A stretch of 61,579 nt of DNA, taken from contig JAFEBB010000045.1 in assembly GCA_018266075.1 (NCBI GenBank), positions 1 through 61,579 on the forward strand. Direction: 5' to 3'. The notes beneath the pieces were generated by a model. That model had not been told where the DNA came from. It worked only from the letters and a program-made list of their open reading frames with translations, and did no database searches. The translations under genes were made by a program, and so were the position numbers. Origin of the DNA: Deltaproteobacteria bacterium. GTDB lineage: Bacteria; Myxococcota; Myxococcia; Myxococcales; SZAS-1. Position 1 is the stretch's first letter; every line of letters begins with the position of its first letter. Shown piece by piece: positions 44,124 through 52,526 of the stretch.

Positions 44124-44908
44124 GGCTTGCCGCCCTTCTCCAGGCGGATGCACTCGTCGAGCAGCGGGTCGCCTTCCTTGGCGCGGTCGCGGCAGGTGCC
44201 GAAGTTGCGGACGGCGTCGGTGGGCTTGCCCAGCTTGAGCTGCACCTTGCCCAGCTCGTAGTAGGCCTGCGCGGAGTCGGGGCACTTCTTGAGCATGCGC
44301 GAGAGCTCGGTCTCGGCCATGTCCAGCTTGCCCTCCTGGTCGTAGATGAGGCCCAGGTTGCGGTAGCCCTGGCAGAACTCGGGGTTCACCCGGACGGATT
44401 CCTGGATGAGGGGCAGCCCGCGGGCCACGTCGCCCTTCTTGAAGAGGCACCAGCCCTCGTTGTTGGCCGCCAGGAAGCCGCCCTTGTACTGCAGGTCTTT
44501 CAAGACCTCGTCCTCGAGGCGCACGCAGTCGTCGAAGCGGCCCTCGTCGGTGTAGAGCGCGGCGAGGTTGTTCTTGGCGCTGGCGTAGTCGGGCTTGATC
44601 TGCAGCGCCCGGAGGTAGTGCTTCTCCGACTCGTCCAGCTGGCGGAACGAGAGGTGGTACAGGAGCCCCAGCGCGTTCTCCGCCTCGGGGTAGTTGGGGT
44701 CGTAGACCAGCGCCTGCTGGTACTCCGCCAGCGCCTGGCGCACGTTGCCCGTGGACTGGTCGTTGGCCCCCAGCGAGAACTGGATGGTGGCGTTCTCGTG
44801 GGCCTTGTCGCCGCCGGAGCCATTGGGGTCGTCGGGCCGGGTCTGCGTGCCCGGGCAGCCGAGCAGGCCCGCTGCCAAAACAAGATATATCGAGATAAAT
44901 CGCTTCAT
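44120..44908 (-). CDS. PilF/Tgl-like TPR lipoprotein
   Basis: 262 aa from ATG 44908. Lipobox LLGC (Cys18). About six TPR repeats, beginning at about residue 45 (ALAEYQQALVYDPNYPEAEN). Such proteins assist assembly of the PilQ secretin in the outer membrane; Tgl in Myxococcus does this. The similarity is in size, lipobox and repeats; identity with Tgl is inference. It shares one base with the stop of the 149-aa gene upstream. Confidence 0.82.
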   Translation of the reverse strand: MKRFISIYLVLAAGLLGCPGTQTRPDDPNGSGGDKAHENATIQFSLGANDQSTGNVRQALAEYQQALVYDPNYPEAENALGLLYHLSFRQLDESEKHYLRALQIKPDYASAKNNLAALYTDEGRFDDCVRLEDEVLKDLQYKGGFLAANNEGWCLFKKGDVARGLPLIQESVRVNPEFCQGYRNLGLIYDQEGKLDMAETELSRMLKKCPDSAQAYYELGKVQLKLGKPTDAVRNFGTCRDRAKEGDPLLDECIRLEKGGKP

Positions 44909-45357
44909 CAGAAGGAGGCCAGAAGGCGAGCCAGGCTCTCCTGCTTGGTGGGGCCGGCGGCCTTCTTCACGCCGGTGAGCTTGCGGAAGCAGGGGAGGGT
45001 CTTGATGAGCTCCTCCTGGTCCTCCGGGGGACGCTCGCGGAAGTGGAGGTCGTCGGTCATGAAGCCCATGCTCTCCGCGAAGGCCTGGGCCTCGGCCCAC
45101 TCGGCCTGGTAGCGCTCGCGGGGGAAGGCACGATTCTCGGAGAGGAAGATGACGCCCTCTTCGGTCTCGGTGAGGTGCAGGAACACCCACACCGTGAAGC
45201 TCCCGTCGGTGTTGGCGGTGCCCACCAGGTAGAGCTGGCATGACTGCGGCGCCTTGCCGGGGATGGCCAGGTGCGGCGTGTTCAGGCTCTGGTGGATGGC
45301 GACGACGTGCTCGCGCGCCGCCTGGATGTGGCTGACCCGGGGTTCGTGGGCGTACAT
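44908..45357 (-). CDS. Conserved-looking hypothetical protein upstream of the PilF-like gene
   Basis: 149 aa, cytoplasmic, from ATG 45357 with GGAGAAGGG upstream. It has a beta-rich middle (QLYLVGTANTDGSFTVWVFLHLTETEEGVIFLS broken by turns) and a helical tail. I do not recognise the family. It is coupled to the PilF-like gene by a TGATG overlap, which suggests a role in pilus or envelope assembly. Confidence 0.6.
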   Translation of the reverse strand: MYAHEPRVSHIQAAREHVVAIHQSLNTPHLAIPGKAPQSCQLYLVGTANTDGSFTVWVFLHLTETEEGVIFLSENRAFPRERYQAEWAEAQAFAESMGFMTDDLHFRERPPEDQEELIKTLPCFRKLTGVKKAAGPTKQESLARLLASF

Positions 45358-45376
45358 GGGGCCCTTCTCCAGCCGA

Positions 45377-45991
45377 CTAGCGGCCGGTGAAGTTGAACTC
45401 CTCGGTGATGTCCTCGGCCTCGTTGGCGGCGCGCTTGAAGGTGAGGAGGGGGTTGTCGATGATCACCTGGTCGCCGCCGGCGGTGCCTTCGCCCACCATC
45501 ACCGTGAAGGTGTGCTGGGGGGAGAAGCTCTTGCGCTCGCCCTTCCCCTTGCGCGCGGTGAAGAGCACCTTGTTCGGGCCCGCGACCACGTACTTGCTCA
45601 CGTCGACCGGGTTCGACTCCTCCGCGCCGCGGAAGCGCGTCACCCAGGTGCCGTTGATGAAGACGTCGATGTCGTAGCCGGTCATGCCCACCGCGACCTG
45701 CTGCGGCACCAGGAAGTAGTGCTTGCTGGGCCGCGCCGGGGCCATGCCCGCCGCGGGGATGGCGGAACCCTGCTGTGGCTGCGCCTGGCCGCCGCCCATG
45801 GTCTTCACTTCGATGCCAGGCGCCTCGATGTGGACGTTGCCCTGGGCGTCGAAGGTGACGGTGGCGTTGGTGAGCTTCTGGTTGGCGAGGCCGTCCACCT
45901 GAACGCCGTTGAGGAAGACGCTGCTGGCGAAGGCGGGTCCGGCCGCGAGAAGCACGGCACCCAGGACGGTCCAGCGGATGGGGTGGCGCAT
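45377..45991 (-). CDS. Exported protein of unknown function
   Basis: 204 aa from ATG 45991. Signal peptide ends GPAFA. Mature part begins SSVFLNGVQVDGLANQKLTN, followed by a short Gln/Pro linker and a beta-rich C-terminal domain. GAGGAG precedes the ATG. It is 19 bp upstream of the previous gene in the same direction. No family is known to me. Confidence 0.65.
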   Translation of the reverse strand: MRHPIRWTVLGAVLLAAGPAFASSVFLNGVQVDGLANQKLTNATVTFDAQGNVHIEAPGIEVKTMGGGQAQPQQGSAIPAAGMAPARPSKHYFLVPQQVAVGMTGYDIDVFINGTWVTRFRGAEESNPVDVSKYVVAGPNKVLFTARKGKGERKSFSPQHTFTVMVGEGTAGGDQVIIDNPLLTFKRAANEAEDITEEFNFTGR

Positions 45992-46164
45992 GGCGAGGCT
46001 CCTCGGGCTTCCGCCAAGTACCGGCCCCCGGCGGTCGACCGCAGCGTGCGGCGCAAGTCCGCGACCGCGGCCGGAAATGGCCCAGTTCGGTTCTAGCGCG
46101 GCAGCATGCCCTGTCAAGGTAGGCGACGGCGAGGACATGTGCCCTCAACCGCCACCTTCGCCGA

Positions 46165-46920
46165 TCATTCTCCGGCTTCGGTGCCCGGCTCGTCGACGCC
46201 GCGCTCGGCCACGGCGGTGTCGTCGGTGCCCGGGAGCGACTCGAGGTGCCGCCAGGCGCGGCGCACCCGGCGCGGGTAGCTGGAGAGTCGATCGAGGCGC
46301 GCGGTGTCGCGGGCCTTCACGGCCACGTGCAGGCGGTGGGGGCCGGCGTTGTAGGCCATGAGGGCGCGGTCGAGGTCGCCGTGGAAGCTCTTCACCAAGC
46401 GGCCGAGGTAGCGGACGGCGAGTCGCGTGGAGAGGACGGGGTCGTCCTGGATCTCGTCGATGGGCAGGCGAATGCCGTCGCGCTTGGCGAGGAAGGCCAG
46501 CGTGCCCGGCCGGAGCTGCATCAGGCCGCGGGCGCCGCGATCGCTGAGCGCGTCCTCGTCGAACTCACTCTCCACGCGCATCACCGCCAGCACCAGCAGC
46601 GGATCCAGCTTGGCGTCGTGCGACTCCATCACCAGCGCCGCCGCCAGCTGCTGCCGGACTTCCAGACCGAGGCCCGGCGCCTTGCGGGCGAGGATCTCGT
46701 CCAGGTGCGCGATCTCCGGCGAGATCGCGGGCGCGGCGGGCGGCACCGGCGCGGGCGCGTTGAGCGGCACCGGCGGGCTGGCCAGCTCCGGCGCCGGCGG
46801 GACAGGAGCCTGGGGCATGCCGGCAAAGATCACCAACCCCACCGCCAGCGGCGGCAAGCGCGAGCCGCGCTCGGCCAGGGCGCCCAGGGCGCGCCAGAGC
46901 AGGTGGGGGCGGCGGGCCAT
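46165..46920 (-). CDS. SLT-type lytic transglycosylase
   Basis: 251 aa from ATG 46920. A hydrophobic N-terminus is followed by a Pro/Ala linker. The SLT domain (about 70-220) has the catalytic Glu in VMRVESEFDEDAL, then GARGLMQLRPGT and YNAGPHRL. It cuts glycan strands of peptidoglycan. It is coupled by one base to a phasin-like gene. Confidence 0.9.
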   Translation of the reverse strand: MARRPHLLWRALGALAERGSRLPPLAVGLVIFAGMPQAPVPPAPELASPPVPLNAPAPVPPAAPAISPEIAHLDEILARKAPGLGLEVRQQLAAALVMESHDAKLDPLLVLAVMRVESEFDEDALSDRGARGLMQLRPGTLAFLAKRDGIRLPIDEIQDDPVLSTRLAVRYLGRLVKSFHGDLDRALMAYNAGPHRLHVAVKARDTARLDRLSSYPRRVRRAWRHLESLPGTDDTAVAERGVDEPGTEAGE

Positions 46921-47273
46921 CAGCGGTGGCTCCGCTTGTGGGCGAGCGCGTCCACCTTGGCGGTGAGGGCCTGGACGCGCTTTTGCAGCGACTCGATCTC
47001 GTCGCGGCGGGGCAGCTTCACCCGGGAGAGTGCCTTCTTCACGCCCTGGTCGATGTTCTTCTCGATCTCCCGGCGCTGGCCGGAGAGGCGCTCGGCGAAC
47101 TCGCGGGCGTGGCGGCGGACCTCTTCCGGGCCCCAGCCGGCCAGGTCGGACACGCGGGAGAGCGCCTTCTGCGCCTCGTCCTCCGCGCTCGACACCGCGG
47201 CCAGGGCGTGGCTCCACGCATCCCGGAACTGATCCGGGATGCTGCGCTTCTCTTTTTGGCCCTGGCTGTCCAT
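46920..47273 (-). CDS. Phasin-like coiled-coil protein
   Basis: 117 aa, cytoplasmic, mostly helical with an amphipathic pattern (QFRDAWSHALAAVSSAEDEA, then a coiled coil QKRVQALTAKVDAL). It fits the phasin superfamily of granule-associated proteins by pattern only. The ATG is 137 bp downstream of a second such gene. Confidence 0.6.
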   Translation of the reverse strand: MDSQGQKEKRSIPDQFRDAWSHALAAVSSAEDEAQKALSRVSDLAGWGPEEVRRHAREFAERLSGQRREIEKNIDQGVKKALSRVKLPRRDEIESLQKRVQALTAKVDALAHKRSHR

Positions 47274-47410
47274 CGCTGCCTCCAGACCGAAAAACCACCG
47301 CCCGCTTCCCAGCCCGATGTGGGTCCAGGTGGGAAGGGGCGGCTCGATAGCAAAGGTGCCTCACCGGTTGCAACTGGCGGGCACCCCAAATGGGTGCAAA
47401 CGGCGATCGG

Positions 47411-47848
47411 CTAGGCGTCCAGCTCGCCCTCGGCGCCGGCCTTCTTCTTGGCCGCGGGCTTGTTTTTCGCCAGCTTCTCCAGGCGCTTGGAGATGCGCTC
47501 CAGGTCGCCCACGAGCTCCTCGACCTGGCTCTGGCTGGCCACGCCCACGAACTTGAGCACCGTCTCCTGGACGGCCGCGAGCCGCTCCGCGACGTCGGCC
47601 TGGAGGCGATTGGCGCGGCGCATGAAGTCGCGCTCGAGCTTCTTCTCGGTGGTGCGCGCGCTCTCGAAGAGCTCACCGGCCTGGAACTTCTCGAGCAGGT
47701 GGGCGACCTCCTTGCGCGAGCTCTTGGACCGCGCCCGGAGCTCCTTGAGCACCTTCGCGGCCTCCTTCTCGAGGGCCTCGAGGCGCGCCTGCGCCTGCTC
47801 GAGGCTCTCCTTCACGAATCCCTGGTTCTTGCCGTTCGCTGCCGCCAT
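47411..47848 (-). CDS. Second phasin-like protein with Lys/Ala tail
   Basis: 145 aa from ATG 47848 (GGAGAG upstream). Long helix (LEQAQARLEALEKEAAKVL) and a tail KPAAKKKA, similar to PhaF-type proteins that bind PHB granules and DNA. A sigma-70-like promoter lies upstream. The pair with the previous gene suggests a granule function. Confidence 0.65.
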   Translation of the reverse strand: MAAANGKNQGFVKESLEQAQARLEALEKEAAKVLKELRARSKSSRKEVAHLLEKFQAGELFESARTTEKKLERDFMRRANRLQADVAERLAAVQETVLKFVGVASQSQVEELVGDLERISKRLEKLAKNKPAAKKKAGAEGELDA

Positions 47849-47890
47849 GGTCGCTCTCTCCTTGGGCGCTCCGCGCGCTGTCCGGTGCAA

Positions 47891-47918
47891 TGGATAACAC
47901 ACCGCGTCAAGGCGTCAA
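47891..47918 (-). promoter_or_regulatory. Sigma-70-type promoter of the phasin-like gene
   Basis: TTGACG (47918-47913) and TATCCA (47896-47891), 16 bp apart on the minus strand. A second TTGACG overlaps the spacer. The expected start is near 47884, about 36 bp before the ATG. Confidence 0.45.
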
Positions 47919-48024
47919 GCGAACTTTGTTGCGCTGCGTCATGTTTGCAACACAAGTCGCCGAAGCTCGTCGGGTTCTGGGCTGAGGATCTGCGGCGGAA
48001 TTGCTGGTAGGTTGAGCGCTCACC

Positions 48025-49683
48025 GTGCGTGACAGTCCCACCACACTCGAGGGTCTGGAGGTAGGTGCGCTCGCCGTCGACCGGAGGGTCGACGAGCAGG
48101 TGTCGCGTTGCCTCGCGGTGCTTCAGGACCCGGTGGCGCTGCGGCAGGAGCTGGGCGGGCTGGCGGGGATGAAGAGCCAGCGGGCGGAGTTCGCGTTCTG
48201 CCTCTTCAGCCTCGACCTGGCGAAGCTGGGCGAGAGCGAGGCGCGGGCGAACTTCGCGCGGCACGCGGGCATCCTCCTCGAGGCGCACCGCGATCCGGAT
48301 CTCACCCGCTACCTGCTCGGCGACAACGCCGACCTCACCAAGCGCTGGGAGGACTTCGTCCCGCTGCTGCTGGAGTTCGACAAGGCCCAGAAGGCGCAGG
48401 TCAACGAAGCCGCCGCACCGCTCGAGGCGGCCTTCGCGGCGCCCCCGCCGTCGTCCGCGGCGGTGACCTTGCCCCCGACGGCCGCGGACATGGCCCAGAT
48501 GGAGGGCCCGCCGCGGCACGCGACCTTCACCACCTTGGACACCGCCGAGAGCGAGCCCCAGGCCGCGCTCGACGGCGCCGTCGACGCCTGCTTCGCCGCG
48601 CGTGGCACGATCACCGCGCTGGGCATGGCCATGGACGCGCTCTTCGCCCTGCCGCGCTCCGAGCGGGTGGACTTCGCGGTCTGTCTCTTCGAGCTCGAGC
48701 TGGTGCGCATGGGCGTGGAGGACGCGAAGGGCCAGTTCGCGGCGCGCACCGAGCTCTTGCTCTCGGCGTATCGCGACCGGCTGCTGGCGCAGCGGCTCAT
48801 CGGCTCGAGCGCGGGGCTGAAGGCGCTCTGGGCCGACCTGGTGCCGTACCTGGAGGAGTTCTTCGAGGGCCCCGACGACGAGTACGAGATCGTCGAGGAA
48901 GAGGCCGTCGCCGCCGAAGAGGTCCACGCGGCGGACGATCTCGGCGTCGCCGAGGAGCCGGAGCAGCCGCTCATCGATGCCGCCATCGTCGAGGAGCCGC
49001 CGCCGGAGTCGGTCGAGGGGCTGGAGGTGGAGGTGTTGGAGGAGGTGCCCGCAGGTCGGGCCAAGCCGCCGCCGCCGCCCAAGCCCAGCCCCACGCCCGT
49101 GCCCGGACGAATCCCCGCGCACACGCCGGGCAAGGGCGTCACCCGGCGCAGCTCGGTCTCGGGGATCAAGCGGCCCGCGCCGCCGCCGCCACCGCCGGCC
49201 CAGGAGTTCGCAGCGCCCAGCCCGGAGACGCTCGCGTTCTGGGCCCACACCGAGAAGGCGCTGAACCTGCTCCCCGACGAGAGCGGCATGCTCAGCGGGC
49301 TGCAGGCCTTCTCACTCGGCTCGCGCGACGCGCGCACGCGGCTCAAGCACTTCGCCCGGGAGGTGGTGACCCGCTTCCCCAGCTCGCCGGAGGCCCGCGC
49401 CGCCGGCTGCATGGTGGAGCTGTACCTGGCCACGCATCAGAAGGAGAAGACGCTCTTCGGCAAGCCCAACGAGAAGCGGCAGGAGGCCATCCAGGACGCG
49501 CTGGCCCTGCTCTCCGGCGACGCTGTGGCCGCGGCGAACGCGGCCGTGCTCTTCGAGAACGACGGTCCGGAGACCATCGCCCAGTTCGCCCAGGCGCTCG
49601 AGGCCTTGCACAAGTACCTGGGCTTCTGCTTCCGCAAGAACCTCGACCCGCTCAAGCCCGAGACGGTGCAGCAGTTCAAGTAG
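48025..49683 (+). CDS. Protein with an internally duplicated helical domain
   Basis: 552 aa from GTG 48025, no signal. Copy 1 (about 53-118) and copy 2 (about 214-279) share the pattern F-x-x-C-L-F-x-L-[DE]-L and later LLGD/LIGS...LxxxWxDxVPxLxEF. Copy 2 is followed by an acidic stretch, then a Pro-rich linker (about 340-400) and a C-terminal helical domain (about 405-552). No family is known. It is convergent with the CCP-repeat lipoprotein. Confidence 0.72.
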   Translation: MRDSPTTLEGLEVGALAVDRRVDEQVSRCLAVLQDPVALRQELGGLAGMKSQRAEFAFCLFSLDLAKLGESEARANFARHAGILLEAHRDPDLTRYLLGDNADLTKRWEDFVPLLLEFDKAQKAQVNEAAAPLEAAFAAPPPSSAAVTLPPTAADMAQMEGPPRHATFTTLDTAESEPQAALDGAVDACFAARGTITALGMAMDALFALPRSERVDFAVCLFELELVRMGVEDAKGQFAARTELLLSAYRDRLLAQRLIGSSAGLKALWADLVPYLEEFFEGPDDEYEIVEEEAVAAEEVHAADDLGVAEEPEQPLIDAAIVEEPPPESVEGLEVEVLEEVPAGRAKPPPPPKPSPTPVPGRIPAHTPGKGVTRRSSVSGIKRPAPPPPPPAQEFAAPSPETLAFWAHTEKALNLLPDESGMLSGLQAFSLGSRDARTRLKHFAREVVTRFPSSPEARAAGCMVELYLATHQKEKTLFGKPNEKRQEAIQDALALLSGDAVAAANAAVLFENDGPETIAQFAQALEALHKYLGFCFRKNLDPLKPETVQQFK

Positions 49684-49712
49684 GCGCGGACGCGGCGTTC
49701 ACCCGCGCGCGC

Positions 49713-51200
49713 TCACGGCGGCGCGTCGGGCGGGCATCGGCCGGAGCGCGGTGCACAGTAGCTCTCGTAGGTTTGAGGCAGGCCCGTCTTCGGGTCCGCA
49801 CAGAGGAAGATGGGATCGGCCTCGTTCTCCACCAGGAACTTGTCGCAGACCGAGCCGTCGCCGGCGATGGCGCAGGCCTGGGTGCCGCCCGAGGAGCAGT
49901 CGTGCAACGTGGCCCCGCAGTCGAACTCGCTGGGGCAGTCGCTCTCGGTGTTGCAGTGCGTGCCACAGAAGGTGGTGATCTGCCCCTCCTGGATGAACTG
50001 CAGGCACGAGCCCGAGCAGGTGTTCGCGTCGCAGGGCGACTCGCAGAGCGAGTTGTCCACCGCCGCGCAGCACTCGCCCGCCGGACACGCGCCGCCGTTG
50101 GGATCGTTCGGGCCGCAGTACTCGCCGGTGGGGCAGTAGTCGTTCGCGGCGCACACGCTCTGGCAGGTGCCGGTGCTGTCGTTGCCATTGATGACGCAGG
50201 TGAGCGGCAATTCGCAGTCGGAATCGCTCCGGCAGCCCGGCACGCAGGAGGCCGAGTTCGCGTCCACGATCTGGTTGTACGGACAGTTCGCGTCCATCAC
50301 CGCCGGGCCGTTCACCAAGCAGGTGGAGCTGAAGATGTCGCAGAACGTGCCCACCGGGCAGTCGGAATTGTCGGTGCAGTTCTTGAGCGACTGGCAGAAG
50401 CCCAGCGCGTTGCAGAACTGGTCGGCCGAGCAGCCGCCCGTGCCCGGCGGCCCGGGGACGCACTGACAGGTGCCGTTGTTGCAGACCAGATTTCCGCAGG
50501 CGGCGTCGCTCTGGCAGGTGCACTTCTGCAACGTGGGATCGAGCGCGAAGCCGGGCGGGCAGCAGGCGTTGCCGTTGCACACGCAGCCATTCACCGCGGG
50601 ATCGAAGCGGTAGTCGGCGGGGCAGCACGCGTCCTTGGCGCAGACGCAGGCCTGCTGCAGGTCGTCCCACTTGTAGTCGATGGGGCAGCAGGAGGTGTCG
50701 GTGCAGGCGCAGGCGCCGAACTCGCCGCCGCCGTCGGGCGAGGGCGGCGGGAGGCCGGCGTCGTCGGTGCCGGCGTCGCGGGCCACGAAGACGAAGCCCT
50801 GCGGACAGCATTGCTCGCCCTTGCAGGCGCAGTGCTGGGTGTCCGCGTCGAAGGCGAAGCCCTCGGGGCAGCAGTCGGAGGCGGCGCAGGCGCAGTCGCC
50901 CGAGGGCGCGTCGTAGCGGAAGTGGTACGGGCAGCAGACATCGTCCGCGCAGGTGCACGCGCCGCCGTCGCCGTCCCAGTGGAAGCCGACCGGGCAGCAG
51001 GCGTCGCCGTTGCACACGCAGACGCCGCTCTTGCACACCATGTCCACCGGGCAGCCCTGGTCGCTGTTGCAGAGGCAGCGGTCGCCGATGGGATCGAAGC
51101 CGTCGGGGCACGCGGGCGCAATGTCGGTGCGCGCGCAGCCCGCGGCGAAGAGGGAGAGTCCGAGCGCCACGAGCGCCAGCTGTCGCATGGGCGTCCTCAT
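49713..51200 (-). CDS. Cys-rich lipoprotein with 21-residue CxCx4CCP repeats
   Basis: 495 aa from ATG 51200. Lipobox AAGC (Cys22). Seven repeat units start with CxC-x4-CCP at residues 61, 82, 103, 124, 164, 185 and 206. The spacing is exactly 21 except for a 19-residue Asp/Gly/Pro insertion before the fifth. Each unit has CCP-x-x-[FY] then D. A different Cys-rich region (about 228-430) with EGF-like or knottin-like spacing follows. The many Cys imply extensive disulfides or metal binding. It is coupled by ATGA to the VWA lipoprotein gene upstream. No family is recognised. Confidence 0.8.
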   Translation of the reverse strand: MRTPMRQLALVALGLSLFAAGCARTDIAPACPDGFDPIGDRCLCNSDQGCPVDMVCKSGVCVCNGDACCPVGFHWDGDGGACTCADDVCCPYHFRYDAPSGDCACAASDCCPEGFAFDADTQHCACKGEQCCPQGFVFVARDAGTDDAGLPPPSPDGGGEFGACACTDTSCCPIDYKWDDLQQACVCAKDACCPADYRFDPAVNGCVCNGNACCPPGFALDPTLQKCTCQSDAACGNLVCNNGTCQCVPGPPGTGGCSADQFCNALGFCQSLKNCTDNSDCPVGTFCDIFSSTCLVNGPAVMDANCPYNQIVDANSASCVPGCRSDSDCELPLTCVINGNDSTGTCQSVCAANDYCPTGEYCGPNDPNGGACPAGECCAAVDNSLCESPCDANTCSGSCLQFIQEGQITTFCGTHCNTESDCPSEFDCGATLHDCSSGGTQACAIAGDGSVCDKFLVENEADPIFLCADPKTGLPQTYESYCAPRSGRCPPDAPP

Positions 51201-52291
51201 GGCGAACCGATGGCGTAGGAGATCTGGATGTTGGCCTTGGGCGGCGGCACGTAGCTGCCCAGGAACTCGATGGCGTTGGCCGAGGCCACGTAGGTCCAGC
51301 CCGTGTTCGGGTCGCGGGGGATGACCTGGCCGTTCACCATCACCACGATGGTCGACGCGTCCGCGTTGAGCGAGAGCGGGAAGACCTTGCGCAGCGTGTT
51401 CAGCGCCTCGGCGATCTGGATGAGCGTGTCCTGGAAGCTGGTGTCGCAGATGGAGCCCACCACGCCGCCCGTGTCGCGGGCCATGGTGGTGAAGCGGACG
51501 GCCGCGTCGGCGCGCGAGCCGTAGTACTGCGCGTCGATGGCCGGCTGGCAGCCCGTAGGCAGGTCGCCGGAGATGGTGGAGAAGCTCACCGTGTTCTCGT
51601 TGCCCTGGCCCTTCACCTCGCGCAGGTAGCGCGCGTAGTAGCCCACCGGGCCCAGGCTCTCGTCGTCGCCGTCGGACACGGCGATCACCGCCAGCGCCGC
51701 GTTGGGCCGGAGAAAGCTCGAGCTCAGGCTGGGCGTGGAGAGGAACTTCTTCATCATCGCCAGGCCGTCCACCCACTTCACGCGGCTGGCGGTGGGGAAC
51801 TCGAGCTGGTTGCCGAAGTCGCCGGCCAGGTCGGTCGCGGGGGTGCTGTTGTCGATGATGAGCGTGCCGCCGTCGCCGGAGTGCAGCTTGGCGCCGTCGT
51901 CGCGGTCGGTGGAGATGACCGCGATGCGGAAGTCGGTGTTGCTCTGCGAGAGCGTGTCGATGAACGACTGGAAGTTCCCGTTCAGCTCCGTGCGCTGGTC
52001 GTGCATGGAGCCGGAGTTGTCGATGAGCCAGAGGATGTCCACCACGCCCGGCTTCTGCTTGTAGGTGTCGGTCTGCACCGCGGGCACGGCCTGCGGGTTC
52101 TTGAGCACCACGCGCACCACTTCGGAGCGGTCCATGGAGTCGGGCTGGATGTGGACCTGCTCGAGCGGGGGCGGCTCGACCACGGGCTTCACCGGGTCGC
52201 CGCCGTAGCCGCCGCCGGCGGAGTCGGAGCAGGCGCCGAGCGCGGCGATGGCGAGCGCAGCCCCGAGGGTTCGGATGCGAAGCACGGACAT
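51197..52291 (-). CDS. VWA-domain lipoprotein
   Basis: 364 aa. Signal peptide with lipobox LGAC (Cys21). The von Willebrand factor A domain (about 85-320) has the MIDAS start DNSGSM at 91-96 and downstream acidic SDGDDE. Surface VWA domains bind partner proteins via a divalent ion. It is coupled to the CCP-repeat gene; an interaction is likely but unproven. Confidence 0.88.
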   Translation of the reverse strand: MSVLRIRTLGAALAIAALGACSDSAGGGYGGDPVKPVVEPPPLEQVHIQPDSMDRSEVVRVVLKNPQAVPAVQTDTYKQKPGVVDILWLIDNSGSMHDQRTELNGNFQSFIDTLSQSNTDFRIAVISTDRDDGAKLHSGDGGTLIIDNSTPATDLAGDFGNQLEFPTASRVKWVDGLAMMKKFLSTPSLSSSFLRPNAALAVIAVSDGDDESLGPVGYYARYLREVKGQGNENTVSFSTISGDLPTGCQPAIDAQYYGSRADAAVRFTTMARDTGGVVGSICDTSFQDTLIQIAEALNTLRKVFPLSLNADASTIVVMVNGQVIPRDPNTGWTYVASANAIEFLGSYVPPPKANIQISYAIGSP

Positions 52292-52526
52292 TCTCCAGCC
52301 GGCCGGTGAGGAGGAGGCGAACCTAGCACCGCGACCCGGACGCGGCCACTCGGGTTGATCGCAAGTTCTCGATAGCAGGCTTCAGGCTCCGGGACGCAGG
52401 CTTCGGCCGTTGAGCAGGGGTGCAGTTGAGCGCTCGATGACATTCACACCGCGTTCCTACGAAAAACTGAAGCGGCAGAGCCGGAAGCGGGTGGCCCGAA
52501 AAAAGATCTGCTAGCGTCGCGGCCGC

